A stretch of DNA of 56,745 nt from Candidatus Fibrimonadaceae bacterium. Lineage in GTDB: Bacteria > Fibrobacterota > Fibrobacteria > Fibrobacterales > Fibrobacteraceae. Positions 25,169 to 33,947 of this stretch are shown here, one piece after another. The notes beneath the pieces are model-generated. The model was not told the DNA's origin. It did not search any database and saw only the letters and a list, made by a program, of their open reading frames with translations. Position 1 is the first letter of the stretch, and each line of letters starts with the position of its first letter. The position numbers were made by a program, and so were the translations under genes. The DNA is taken from positions 1 through 56,745 of the forward strand of contig JAITFO010000099.1 of NCBI GenBank assembly GCA_031281265.1, read 5' to 3'.

Positions 25169-26035
25169 TTATTCCCTCCACATCCCCGTTTTATATATCC
25201 ACTCCACAGTGGTGCTCCCCTGTTTGTCGGTTCTAAAGAGCTGGGTTGAGTCCGGCAAAATAAGATGAAGTTTAGCTAGGGTCTCCGGGTGAGGATGCCC
25301 GTAGGAATTACCCCTCCCAGCGCTTATAAACGCCATTTTTGGCTGAATTTCAGCCAAAAAGAACCAAGAAGACGAGGTTCCAGAGCCGTGATGCCCAACC
25401 TGCAAGGCTGTGGCGGTAAGCAGGGGTTCCAGCTCCAAAATGCTTTTTTCCTGCTCCGCTTCCAAATCCCCCATGAATAAAAAGCTGTTTTGCGAATCGC
25501 TGATGCGAATGGCTAGGCTGGAAGAATTCTCCGTAAGGGAATTATCGCCTGTCGGGAATAGAACCCTAGCCGTCCACGGCAAAAAATCCGCCAAGGTATC
25601 CCCTCTTGAAATTTCGCTGTAGGTAATGCCCGCACCCTTTAATAGCATAAGGCAAGAATCCCTGAACCGCGCACCAGAACCGCTGAGAAGGCTGTCCTTT
25701 GTGAAGAACACCCTGCTTATACTTAGCTTGCCGTTCTTTGCCATTTCGGCAAGCGCAGGAATTCCACCCACGTGGTCGTTGTGCCAGTGGCTTAACACCA
25801 CAGAGCATAAGGTGCTAACTCCCCTGTTCTGAAGCATGGTATCTATGCCGGACTTTGGGGTGCCGGTGTCGTAAAGCGAGCTGCAATTTTTGCCGCTTAT
25901 CAAAAAAGCTGACCCTTGCCCAACATCCAGCATCTCTATGTAAAGCCTGTCCGTTTTTTCAAAAGAGCCTGAGGAACAAGCTACCACCTGAAACACCATT
26001 AAAGTGACCACTACGATTATTGAGATTTTTTTCAT
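25169..26035 (-). CDS. ComEC-type metallo-beta-lactamase lipoprotein
   Basis: The 288-residue protein is a paralogue of the protein at 342-1268: the same EMLDVGQGSAFLI opening, SGIDTML, LSHWHNDHVGG metal motif, FLFMGDLE, LQVGHHGSG and a final FRTDKQG. It has a lipoprotein signal with lipobox VVAC at residue 20, so it should sit in an envelope membrane. This supports an extracytoplasmic hydrolase role for the pair, perhaps on nucleic acids or phosphodiesters. The SD is AGAAGGAG before the ATG. Confidence 0.88.
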   Translation of the reverse strand: MKKISIIVVVTLMVFQVVACSSGSFEKTDRLYIEMLDVGQGSAFLISGKNCSSLYDTGTPKSGIDTMLQNRGVSTLCSVVLSHWHNDHVGGIPALAEMAKNGKLSISRVFFTKDSLLSGSGARFRDSCLMLLKGAGITYSEISRGDTLADFLPWTARVLFPTGDNSLTENSSSLAIRISDSQNSFLFMGDLEAEQEKSILELEPLLTATALQVGHHGSGTSSSWFFLAEIQPKMAFISAGRGNSYGHPHPETLAKLHLILPDSTQLFRTDKQGSTTVEWIYKTGMWRE

Positions 26036-26116
26036 TCTTTTTTCTCCTTCTACCTTAGACGAAGGTGAAGCGAAAAAAAATTCAAAAATTTAATTTTTTT
26101 TAAAAAAAATCATTTT

Positions 26117-26545
26117 TCAACAGTTTTTGCACACGCCGGAGACCCTTATGGCGTATTCCACGTGCTTGAACTTAGCTTTTGCAGCGGCGGCATTTATCAC
26201 TTTTGCCAAGTTTTCAATTTGTATTTCGCAAATCGCGCCGCATTTTTTGCAGGTTATATGTTCGTGGTATTTTTTTGCCTTTTTGACTTCGTAATGTATA
26301 TGCCCATGCCCAAAATCAACGGAATTTAAAATCCCCGCTTCTATCATGGAAGCAAGCGTTCTATAAACCGTGGCTCGGCTTATGTTTATGCCGTTTTTGT
26401 GCATCTGCGAGGTCAGCTCGTCCGCAGAGAAATGCCCAACAGCAGAGGTTGCCTCTTTTAAAATAAGTTCACGTGGCTGAGTGTATAATAAACCCTTTGA
26501 TTTTAAAAAATCTTTATAGACCTTGATAGTTTCTTCCAAGTTCAT
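26117..26545 (-). CDS. Fur-family metalloregulator
   Basis: The protein is about 142 residues, starting at the ATG MNLEETIKVY; a GTG 12 nt upstream is an alternative. It has the Fur fold: a winged helix (TQPRELILKEA, FSADELTSQM, ISRATVYRTLASMIEAGIL), then the metal-sensing half with HGHIHYE, YHEHITCKKCGAICEI and a terminal CKNC. The two CxxC pairs form the structural zinc site. The sequence does not tell Fur, Zur and PerR apart. Feo and a Znu-type importer a few kilobases away are obvious candidate targets. Confidence 0.9.
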   Translation of the reverse strand: MNLEETIKVYKDFLKSKGLLYTQPRELILKEATSAVGHFSADELTSQMHKNGINISRATVYRTLASMIEAGILNSVDFGHGHIHYEVKKAKKYHEHITCKKCGAICEIQIENLAKVINAAAAKAKFKHVEYAIRVSGVCKNC

Positions 26546-26562
26546 CGCCAAAAACACAAATA

Positions 26563-27924
26563 TCAGAATCCGCCATCGATAAGAGTCACATTACCGCCAG
26601 TTTCATCCTTTTCCCCATCTATGGCTTTCTTTTTCGCAGATTTTATATAAACGGTACCGCCCGTAATTTGCAACTTTCCTTGAGGCTGAACCTTTATGCC
26701 ATCATCATCTGCCTCAATATTGGTATTCCCAGCACTTATGGTACCGCTGGCTATATTCATCCCTTTAGCTTTGCAGCCGGGGCTTTTTATGGTTAACTCG
26801 CCGCCTTTTATAGATAATTTATCGGCTAATTTTATTCCTGCTGGAGTGCTTTCATCTTCTGGGTCTGCGGGGTCTATATGTTTGGTTCCGTTCACTTTTA
26901 TGGATGTTTTTCCACCTTTTAACTCTGCCCACATAGCCGACTTTATTCCTTTTGAGCCATTGCCTTTAACGCTTATTTGAACTATGGCATCGCCATCTAT
27001 TAAAATCCCCATCGAGTCGTTCACAATTCCGTGTGATTTTATGCCTGTGGTCAGGGCTTTTATTTTTCCACCGACAATTTTTATCGAGTCTTTTTCGTTT
27101 TGAATGGCATCGCCTGTGCTTTTGATGTCCAAAATTCCGCCTTTTACTTTAACAATTTTATTTGCATGGATGCCATCTTTAACGGACTCGCTGATGGTTA
27201 TTTTGCCGTTGTTTATTTCAAAATCTTCGTCAATCGCTATAGCATGGTTGCATTTTCCCTTTACTTCCAAAGAGCCGCTACCCTCAAACTCCAGCTTGCC
27301 TTCGCTAAAAAAGGCGCCTTTTGCCTGTTGTTCGTTTTCTTCAAAATTGGAACATTTATAATTTGAGCCGTCTGCCAAATAGTTAGACTTTCCATTTACC
27401 AAATGGACTAATACATGCCTATTCCCTTGATGGTTTATAGCAGGCCCCTTGCTACTTGTGATGCTGACGCCGTTTAAATAGAGTTCCTTTCTATTATTAT
27501 CTTCAGTAAATAGAAGCGAGCCGTTGCTGGTGGTTCCGCTTAAAACAAAGCTATATATACCTATTCCATTTCTCATCATGACGGTTACATTTTCGCCAAC
27601 ATAACTTATGTTAACGCCATCGTACTCGTAATCGTTGTCTATCTCAGGGTCGCTTCCATTTTTATATTTGATGTAAATTACCTTGCTAAAATGATGTATA
27701 TCATCTTCTTGTTCCATAAGAGATTCCAAGCTAGGGCTTGGCTCTAGTTCTTCGCCAGATGAGTCAAACGGCCATCCATCATCAACGCCGCCGCAGCTAC
27801 CTCCGCCGCTAGGACCATTGGGATTATTATCGGGATTATCTCCACCGGATGAACAGGACAAAAACACCGCCAAAGCTAGGGTTATGGCAAAGGAGAAAAG
27901 CGGGGAAAAACGGAGTTGTAGCAT
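26563..27924 (-). CDS. Cthe_2159-type carbohydrate-binding lipoprotein (beta-helix)
   Basis: The 453-residue protein has a lipoprotein signal (VFLSC then SSGGD), a Gly/Pro/Asn linker and a long repetitive region of right-handed beta-helix character. Repeats include LYLNGVSITSSKGPAI, GKITISESVKDGIHAN, GILDIKSTGDAIQNEKDSI, GELTIKSPGCKAKGMNI and NTNIEADDDGIKVQ, matching the carbohydrate-binding domain family named after Clostridium thermocellum Cthe_2159, which binds polygalacturonate and cellulose. It probably holds plant cell wall at the surface. TATATT lies 6 nt before the ATG. It is divergent from the CotH gene, and such pairs are seen in other bacteria. Confidence 0.85.
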   Translation of the reverse strand: MLQLRFSPLFSFAITLALAVFLSCSSGGDNPDNNPNGPSGGGSCGGVDDGWPFDSSGEELEPSPSLESLMEQEDDIHHFSKVIYIKYKNGSDPEIDNDYEYDGVNISYVGENVTVMMRNGIGIYSFVLSGTTSNGSLLFTEDNNRKELYLNGVSITSSKGPAINHQGNRHVLVHLVNGKSNYLADGSNYKCSNFEENEQQAKGAFFSEGKLEFEGSGSLEVKGKCNHAIAIDEDFEINNGKITISESVKDGIHANKIVKVKGGILDIKSTGDAIQNEKDSIKIVGGKIKALTTGIKSHGIVNDSMGILIDGDAIVQISVKGNGSKGIKSAMWAELKGGKTSIKVNGTKHIDPADPEDESTPAGIKLADKLSIKGGELTIKSPGCKAKGMNIASGTISAGNTNIEADDDGIKVQPQGKLQITGGTVYIKSAKKKAIDGEKDETGGNVTLIDGGF

Positions 27925-27999
27925 AATTATAATATACTAAAATTCTATTAATAGCGGTAATTAAATGTCATTAGTTTAAATATTTACTATATTACAAGT
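27925..27999. promoter_or_regulatory. Divergent leaderless-type promoters between Cthe_2159-type gene and CotH gene
   Basis: Minus-strand TATATT is at 27936-27931 and plus-strand TATATT at 27988-27993, the latter 17 nt after ATGTCA. Both start codons lie 6 nt from their -10 elements, so both mRNAs would have practically no leader. Confidence 0.65.
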
Positions 28000-29946
28000 G
28001 TGAGGAAGCCTTTTTACATTCTGTTGGCTTTTTTAGGCTTGTTAATCGGGGTTCAAGCGCTGATTTCCTGCTCCAATTCAGATTTGACACTTCCCGCTCC
28101 TCCGCCTATGCCATTGAGTTCGAGCATTAACCAAGGCAACGGTGGAGATGGCAGTAGTAGCAGCAATAGCGATAATGGCAACGATAGCAGTGATAGCGGC
28201 AATAGCAGCAGCTATGACGGCAGCAGTAGCAGCAGTGATATTAGCAGTAGCAGTTTTAGTAGCAGCAGCGCGTTACCACTCCCAGCAATAGAACTTCCAA
28301 AAAGTGGCTATTACCAAAGCGGCGTACCCACTATCACAATACCCATGCAAACGGAACAAGGGCTTGTTTACTGCGACACCACCGGAGTAGCTCCAAGAGA
28401 AAACGGCCCTATAGGGCCGGGTTCAACATTTACCTTCTCAACAACGAGAAAAAATGCAATTTTGCGATGCGCTTCTTTTAAAAATGGAATAGCTACAAGC
28501 AAAACAATTATGCGAACCTATTTAATGGAACGCCTGCCAGATCTGCCCATTGTTTCCATAGCAGTGGATCCGGTGGAGATGTTTGACGCTCCCCGAGCAC
28601 TTTACAAAAGTTCGTTTGAGCCCAACTCAGATTGCGGCGGAGCATTTTCGTCTTTTCGCAGAGATGATTCACTTCTCGTACACGTGGATTTTTTTGAAAA
28701 AGATTTTCATAGAAAAGGAGAAGACGTCGCTTGGAGCTACCCAGCGGCTATAAAAATTCACGGTGGCTGTTCAAGGCAGTGGGACAAAAAATCGGTGATA
28801 ATCAGCTTTAGAGAGATATATGGGCAAAAAAATCTTAAGTATCCCCTATTCCCAGAGTTCCCGGAATTGACAAAATTCAAGCATTTTATGTTGCGGAACA
28901 ACGGCAACAATTACCCGTATGATTATATACGCGATTTGCTTATGAACCAGCTAACAGAAGGGTTAAACATAGACTACCAAAAAGGCCGTGCTGTGGTTGT
29001 GTTTTACAATGGAGAATATTATGGCATACACAATTTGCGGGAACGCACCAACAGTGATTACTTTGAAACCAATTACAATATAGACGAAGACTTTATAGAT
29101 TTGGTGAAGGTGGATAAAGGCGGTACGGTGAGCAAAGGTTCCGATGATGACTATCAAGACATCGTAAGATGGCTGAATGGAGTCTCGCTCTCAGATAATG
29201 AGAATTTTAAACAATTGGAAAAACGGATAGATGTGGACAATTTCACAAATCATTTCCAAAGCAGAATTTATTACAAAGATTGCGACTGGCCCGGGAAAAA
29301 CATGAAGAGATGGCGTTCTAGGACGGGGCAATCAAAATGGAGATGGCTCTTATACGACACAGACCACGGTTTTGGCGGCTGGGGCAGTAACCATCAAGGG
29401 TGCGGAACAATGGAGTATATAACCGCAACGAATGGCCCGTCTTGGCCTAACCCGTCGCACTCAACACTTATGATGCGCAAGCTCTTGGAAAATGAGAATT
29501 ATAAAAATGCATTTATAAATCGTTTTTCACTGCTCATAGCAACGTATTTCGCACCTGAGAGAGTTGAAGCAAAGAAGAGCGAACTCATGGCTCCAATAAA
29601 TAGCGAAATAACTTATGACCAAAGAAAATGGGGTCCTAAAACTGGAGACCCTGTTAAATCAATATCTAGTTTTGCCACTGACCGCCCAGCGGAGATGCAC
29701 GGAAATATCGGGAGTTTTTGGAACCTCGAAAAACCAGTTGATTTTACCATCTCTATAAATGGCAGCGGAAAAGTTTTTGTCCACAATTTACCTCTGCCAA
29801 AGAACAGCGTGAAATTCAATGCGTACCCCAGCATTCCAATAACTATAAGAGCTGGTGCAGGGTTTAAAAACTGGAGTGATGGGGTTACAACCGCCGAGCG
29901 AACAGTCACCATAACTACAGCAACTACGTTAACAGCTAATTTCTAA
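28000..29946 (+). CDS. CotH kinase family lipoprotein
   Basis: The 648-residue protein starts at GTG and has a lipoprotein signal (VQALISC then SNSD). A long Ser/Gly/Asn/Asp linker (about 45-95) and a short beta domain (ELPKSGYYQSG, VYCDTTG) are followed by the CotH kinase core: IKIHGGCSRQWDKKS, FKHFMLRNNGNN, YDYIRDLLMNQL, YGIHNLRERTN and WRWLLYDTDHGFGG (metal-binding DTD). CotH proteins phosphorylate secreted proteins; in fibre degraders they occur in surface and cellulosomal proteins. The C-terminus (VKFNAYPSIPITIRAG...TLTANF) is a bacterial InlB-B-like repeat. Confidence 0.9.
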   Translation: MRKPFYILLAFLGLLIGVQALISCSNSDLTLPAPPPMPLSSSINQGNGGDGSSSSNSDNGNDSSDSGNSSSYDGSSSSSDISSSSFSSSSALPLPAIELPKSGYYQSGVPTITIPMQTEQGLVYCDTTGVAPRENGPIGPGSTFTFSTTRKNAILRCASFKNGIATSKTIMRTYLMERLPDLPIVSIAVDPVEMFDAPRALYKSSFEPNSDCGGAFSSFRRDDSLLVHVDFFEKDFHRKGEDVAWSYPAAIKIHGGCSRQWDKKSVIISFREIYGQKNLKYPLFPEFPELTKFKHFMLRNNGNNYPYDYIRDLLMNQLTEGLNIDYQKGRAVVVFYNGEYYGIHNLRERTNSDYFETNYNIDEDFIDLVKVDKGGTVSKGSDDDYQDIVRWLNGVSLSDNENFKQLEKRIDVDNFTNHFQSRIYYKDCDWPGKNMKRWRSRTGQSKWRWLLYDTDHGFGGWGSNHQGCGTMEYITATNGPSWPNPSHSTLMMRKLLENENYKNAFINRFSLLIATYFAPERVEAKKSELMAPINSEITYDQRKWGPKTGDPVKSISSFATDRPAEMHGNIGSFWNLEKPVDFTISINGSGKVFVHNLPLPKNSVKFNAYPSIPITIRAGAGFKNWSDGVTTAERTVTITTATTLTANF

Positions 29947-29997
29947 TTCTGCTCAAAATTACTATATTACACATCATATATTAGATTCAGGAGTACT

Positions 29998-31716
29998 ATG
30001 CCTAATGTTATTATGAACGATCTCAACCTATGCGTAGGTTGCAATCGTTGCGTTGGTGTTTGCCCTATGGAAGAAGCAAATATCACTTGGAAAGATTCCG
30101 ATGGAAAAATCAAAGTTAAAATAGACACCAACAAATGTATTGCCTGTGGAAATTGCTTAAAAGCGTGTTATCGCGGTTCCAGATATTATGAAGACGATAC
30201 AGAACACTTTTTTACTGATTTGAAAGCTGGGCAAGAAATCTGCGTGTTTGCAGCACCTGCCATAAAGAGCAATTTTGATGACTACGGACGGTTGTTCGCA
30301 TGGCTACGCTCACTGGGAGTAAAACTGATTTACGATGTTTCTCTAGGCGCGGACATCTGTACCTGGGGGCATATTCGCTATATCCAAAAACACGGACCAA
30401 ATCCCATTATATCGCAGCCTTGCCCGGCAATAGTGAATTATGTTTTAAAACACAAGAACGAGCTTATAAAATATCTATCTCCCATACATTCGCCCATGCT
30501 TTGCACAGCGGTATTTATGCGCAAATACGAGAACATACACGGGAAAATTGCCGCCTTGTCTCCATGCGCTGCTAAGGCTTATGAATTTGAAGATACAAGT
30601 ATGGTAGATTACAATGTGACTTTCAAAAAATTGAATGAATATATTAAAAAAAATCATATCACCCTGCCCGAAAAATCAAGTGAATTTGATAGCTATGAAG
30701 CGGGGCTTGGCTCCCTGTATCCAATGCCGGGCGGTTTAAAGGAATGTATTGAACATTATGTTGGGAAAAAATTAAGGGTGGACAAATCCGAAGACCCAAA
30801 AGTGGTGTACAAGGCATTGGACAAATACGCAAAGCAATCCACTGAAAAACTCCCGGTTTTATTCGATGTGCTGAACTGTTCAGAAGGTTGCAATGCAGGA
30901 ACTGGCTGCAATCATGATATTGATATTTTTGATATAAATACCAAAATGGATGCTTTGCGGCAGGCTTCAATTAAAGAAGACCATGTGCAATATATGGAAG
31001 AGCTATTCAATAAATTTGACAAAACATTACGCCTAGACGATTTTATAAGAAATTATACGCCAACCCCTGTGCATCCCGTTGAAATTTCGCAGGATAAAAT
31101 AAATGCCGCTTTTGCTGCCCTCAACAAACACGATGAGATTTCTAAACATTTCAATTGCGGCGCATGCGGTAGCGCAACTTGCTATGAAATGGCTGTAAAA
31201 ATAGCGAAGAATATAAATATACCGGGGAACTGCGCGCAAAAAAATCACGATGATGTCACTAGAGATATGGATAAAGCAAAAAAGATGCTGGACAGCTTTT
31301 TAACAAGTTCTGAAATAGTGGTAAAGCAAACCAGCAGCATCGATGGCATGATAAAAGATATCGTAGCCAAAATGAGTGATGTAGCCAATGCTATTTCTTC
31401 GTACAACCAAATGATAGCGGACATAGAGAGAATATCTCAAAAGGTGAATATAATATCCCTAAACGCATCTGTGGAAGCGGCAAAGGCAGGGGAACGTGGG
31501 CTTGCTTTTGGTGTGGTTGCAAAGGAGATAAGGAGCTTGGCTCAAAGTTCGGCAGATTCCGCTGCAAGAACAAAAGAGGTCTCTGCAAAAGCGGACGGCG
31601 TAATGGAAATGGTAAATAGTACATTGGCAGAGATGAGCAAAGAAGCGCAGGCGTCTAATGAAGCCATATCGGTTATTGTTGAAGACACAAAAAAGATGTC
31701 GTTTCAGGATGATTAA
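29998..31716 (+). CDS. Soluble [FeFe]-hydrogenase-like sensor fused to a chemoreceptor signalling domain
   Basis: The 572-residue protein has four parts. First, two 4Fe-4S ferredoxin motifs (CVGCNRCVGVCP at 12-23; CIACGNCLKAC at 47-57). Second, a hydrogenase large-subunit-like domain with candidate H-cluster cysteines C142 (SQPCPAIV), C190 (LSPCAAKAYE), C294 and C298 (NCSEGCNAGTGC). Third, a further Fe-S domain (C387, C390, C395, C412). Fourth, an MCP signalling hairpin (ISLNASVEAAKAGERGLAFGVVAKEI). No membrane or ligand-binding PAS segment is present, so it is cytosolic. In catalytic enzymes P1 reads TSCCP; here the first Cys, the proton-relay residue, is Pro. That argues for sensing rather than turnover. 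SD CAGGAG is 5 nt before the ATG. Confidence 0.9.
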   Translation: MPNVIMNDLNLCVGCNRCVGVCPMEEANITWKDSDGKIKVKIDTNKCIACGNCLKACYRGSRYYEDDTEHFFTDLKAGQEICVFAAPAIKSNFDDYGRLFAWLRSLGVKLIYDVSLGADICTWGHIRYIQKHGPNPIISQPCPAIVNYVLKHKNELIKYLSPIHSPMLCTAVFMRKYENIHGKIAALSPCAAKAYEFEDTSMVDYNVTFKKLNEYIKKNHITLPEKSSEFDSYEAGLGSLYPMPGGLKECIEHYVGKKLRVDKSEDPKVVYKALDKYAKQSTEKLPVLFDVLNCSEGCNAGTGCNHDIDIFDINTKMDALRQASIKEDHVQYMEELFNKFDKTLRLDDFIRNYTPTPVHPVEISQDKINAAFAALNKHDEISKHFNCGACGSATCYEMAVKIAKNINIPGNCAQKNHDDVTRDMDKAKKMLDSFLTSSEIVVKQTSSIDGMIKDIVAKMSDVANAISSYNQMIADIERISQKVNIISLNASVEAAKAGERGLAFGVVAKEIRSLAQSSADSAARTKEVSAKADGVMEMVNSTLAEMSKEAQASNEAISVIVEDTKKMSFQDD

Positions 31717-32009
31717 CGGTTCCTTTTGGGGAACCATCCTTTTTCCACACGCTTTCTCTGAGCGAAAAGCTCGCCTATGGACCAAAACGAAGAAAAGGCA
31801 AAAACTCCGCACAGAGCTGAACCTATGGTATTGCGCAGCATCAATGCAGCGATGGTTGCGCCTATCCCCAGCAATAAAAATACCCACCAGCATTTTACGC
31901 CAAAATAATACTCGCCTTTAATCACCAATGGGTGAAAAAATCCTATGAGCAGGAATGTTGCAAACCCAATGATTATTCCGGTTAAATTATATGTTTCTAT
32001 AAATTGCAT
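31713..32009 (-). CDS. DUF4491 family small membrane protein
   Basis: The 98-residue protein has three hydrophobic segments and the family pattern TGIIIGFATFLLIGFFHPLVIKGEY-like start, CWWVFLLLGI in the middle, and SSFWSIGELFAQRKRVEKGWFP at the end. Function is unknown. It is the last gene downstream of the Znu-type importer and its accessory protein, 15 bp after the previous stop, so it probably shares their mRNA. Its stop overlaps the stop of the hydrogenase-like gene by 4 bp (convergent). Confidence 0.85.
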   Translation of the reverse strand: MQFIETYNLTGIIIGFATFLLIGFFHPLVIKGEYYFGVKCWWVFLLLGIGATIAALMLRNTIGSALCGVFAFSSFWSIGELFAQRKRVEKGWFPKRNR

Positions 32010-32024
32010 AACTATAAATTTTAA

Positions 32025-32468
32025 TTAATTCACAAACTCCTTTGCTTTTCCTTTATCTTTCTGGACAACCGATATAGCATCCAAATATATGTAGTCATAG
32101 TCATATACCTCGTTTTTTGATTTAGCTATATGCGCTTCCACATAAATCCAGTCATCTTCCTTAAAATTAAGCTTACCTTTTTTATACACAAATTCAAAAC
32201 CCACCGAACCATCAAATCCGCAACAGCCAGCAGTTCTCCTGTAAACGCTGTAACGCTCCACGTTCTTTCCGTCTTTATATTTAGCAAAAAAGCCCTCAAT
32301 TTGAATCACCTTATCCTTATAATTTTGCGGGTTTATGTTAATATCATTCACCTGTTGCACAAAAAGCCTGTCTTTAAGGGAACAGATATTTTTGGAATTT
32401 GCCTGTGACATAGCATATCTTGGGCATAAGAGCAAAAACATCAAAACAAGCAGAATGGAAATTCTCAT
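32025..32468 (-). CDS. Secreted accessory protein of the metal importer (resembles YcgQ/TIGR03943 C-terminus)
   Basis: The 147-residue protein has an N-terminal signal (ILLVLMFLLLCPRYAMSQA). The mature part looks like an OB-type fold: YKDKVIQIEGFFAKYKDG, then YSVYRRTAGCCGFDGSVGFEF and DDWIYVEAHI. The R-x6-CC-x-D pattern resembles the C-terminal domain of YcgQ/TIGR03943 proteins, which partner YraQ-type permeases in metal handling; the match is by pattern only. The start overlaps the end of the permease gene by 4 bp (ATGA), so a link to metal uptake is likely. Confidence 0.65.
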   Translation of the reverse strand: MRISILLVLMFLLLCPRYAMSQANSKNICSLKDRLFVQQVNDININPQNYKDKVIQIEGFFAKYKDGKNVERYSVYRRTAGCCGFDGSVGFEFVYKKGKLNFKEDDWIYVEAHIAKSKNEVYDYDYIYLDAISVVQKDKGKAKEFVN

Positions 32469-33295
32469 AGCAACTCCTTTTTTCTTTTAAAAAACGAAAT
32501 TGAACAAAAAATTAGAAAAGAAACGAGGTTCACCCCCACTATGCTTGCCCCCGTCGGGGTGTTATAAGCAAAAGAAACCACCACCCCAACAAAAAAGCAA
32601 ACAACGGAGAGAAATATAGAGCTTATTACAACAGATTTAAAAGTTTTCAAAAGCCGCATGGAGGTAAGCGCAGGGAAAATTATCAAACTTGAAATGAGCA
32701 TTGCACCCATAATCCGCATACCTATTACTATTATCACAGCGGTTAAAAGTGCAAGCAACATATTGTAAAATTCAATGTTTGTCCCGCTCGCCTTTGCATA
32801 GTTTTCATCAAAAATCACAGAGAAAATTTTATTGTAAAAGAATATGAACAGGGCTATAATCACCGCAGAAATTGCAACGCACATATACACTTCTTCTTCT
32901 TTTATAGCCAAAATACTGCCGAACAGATAATTGCAAACATCCGTGTTCATCCCAACGGTTAAAGATATTATAATTACGCCTATGGCAAGCGAACTGCAAG
33001 AGATTACGGCTATTGCGGCATCACCTTGCATTTTTGAATGTTCCCTAATTCTCAGCAGCAAAAAAGCCGCGAGCATCACAAGAGGTATGGAAACTTTAAG
33101 CGGGGAAAGCCCAAGCGGAACGGCAATGGCAAGCGTTCCAAAGCCAACGTGGGAAAGCCCATCGCCTATCATAGAATATCTCCGCAAAACTAAGGGAAGC
33201 CCCAAAAACGAAGCACAGAGCGAAACGCAAGTCCCAACTACTATCGCCTTCACCACAAATGAATAAGAAAAAAGTTCTTCAAGCAATTCTAGCAT
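32465..33295 (-). CDS. znuB: Zinc/manganese-type ABC transporter permease
   Basis: The preferred start is the ATG MLELLEELF (276 residues); a 26-residue upstream extension lies inside the ATPase gene and has no family support. It has about eight membrane helices with the ABC-3 signatures GLPLVLRRYSMIGDGLSHVGFG and MGAMLISSLIIFPALTSM. Its first 17 bases overlap the end of the ATPase gene. It forms the channel of the Znu/Mnt/Sit-type importer; zinc versus manganese cannot be decided from this subunit. Confidence 0.9.
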   Translation of the reverse strand: MLELLEELFSYSFVVKAIVVGTCVSLCASFLGLPLVLRRYSMIGDGLSHVGFGTLAIAVPLGLSPLKVSIPLVMLAAFLLLRIREHSKMQGDAAIAVISCSSLAIGVIIISLTVGMNTDVCNYLFGSILAIKEEEVYMCVAISAVIIALFIFFYNKIFSVIFDENYAKASGTNIEFYNMLLALLTAVIIVIGMRIMGAMLISSLIIFPALTSMRLLKTFKSVVISSIFLSVVCFFVGVVVSFAYNTPTGASIVGVNLVSFLIFCSISFFKRKKELL

Positions 33296-33947
33296 TGTAC
33301 TCTTCCCTACTGCCAAAAAAGTGATTGTTTCCCAAATGCAAAATCTTATCGCAAAAATTAGCTGTATTTTCAATATCGTGAGAAACCATAATTATAGTTG
33401 CACCGAGCGAATTTATATCTTTCAAAGTATCGTGCATCTGTTTTACCGAAGTGGCATCCAGCCCGCTCATAGGTTCATCTAAGAGAAAAAGTTTTGCCTC
33501 TCCGCAGAGCATTCTCGCAAGCAAAACCCTCTGCCTTTGCCCTCCGGATAATTCTTGAATGGATTTGTGCTTCAATTGCTCAATGCCGAGCAGTTCAAGG
33601 TTTTTATCCGCCAGTTTTTTGTTGTTTTTGCCGTAAAAATAAAACCTCGTATGCCTGCAAAGCGTGCCGGATAGCACCACTTCATAAACGCTTGCAGGAA
33701 AATCCTTTTGAACCTGAGTTTGCTGCGCCATATAGCCTATATCGTTCTTTTTTATCCCGTGAAAATTCACAGTTCCGCTATTTGGTTTTATAAGCCCCGC
33801 AACGCTTTTGAGCAATGTGGATTTTCCAGTGCCATTCTCACCAAACACGCCGAGAAAATTTCCTGCATCCAACTCAAAGCTGCAGTCCTTTAGAGCGAAC
33901 GTGGAATCGTATTTCACGGAAACTTGTGTGCAGGAGAGTATTTTCAT
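33279..33947 (-). CDS. znuC: Zinc/manganese-type ABC transporter ATP-binding protein
   Basis: The 222-residue ATPase has Walker A GENGTGKST, Q-loop MAQQTQ, the signature LSGGQRQRV, Walker B LFLLDEPMSGLD and the H-loop MVSHD. It energises the importer with the neighbouring permease and binding protein. The ATG at 33947 shares a base with the stop of the upstream binding-protein gene. Confidence 0.93.
   Translation of the reverse strand: MKILSCTQVSVKYDSTFALKDCSFELDAGNFLGVFGENGTGKSTLLKSVAGLIKPNSGTVNFHGIKKNDIGYMAQQTQVQKDFPASVYEVVLSGTLCRHTRFYFYGKNNKKLADKNLELLGIEQLKHKSIQELSGGQRQRVLLARMLCGEAKLFLLDEPMSGLDATSVKQMHDTLKDINSLGATIIMVSHDIENTANFCDKILHLGNNHFFGSREEYNARIA

Noticed and set aside
29998-31716. 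Catalytic hydrogenase
   Set aside because: The proton-relay cysteine is replaced and the chain ends in an MCP domain; no maturation or partner subunit genes are adjacent.
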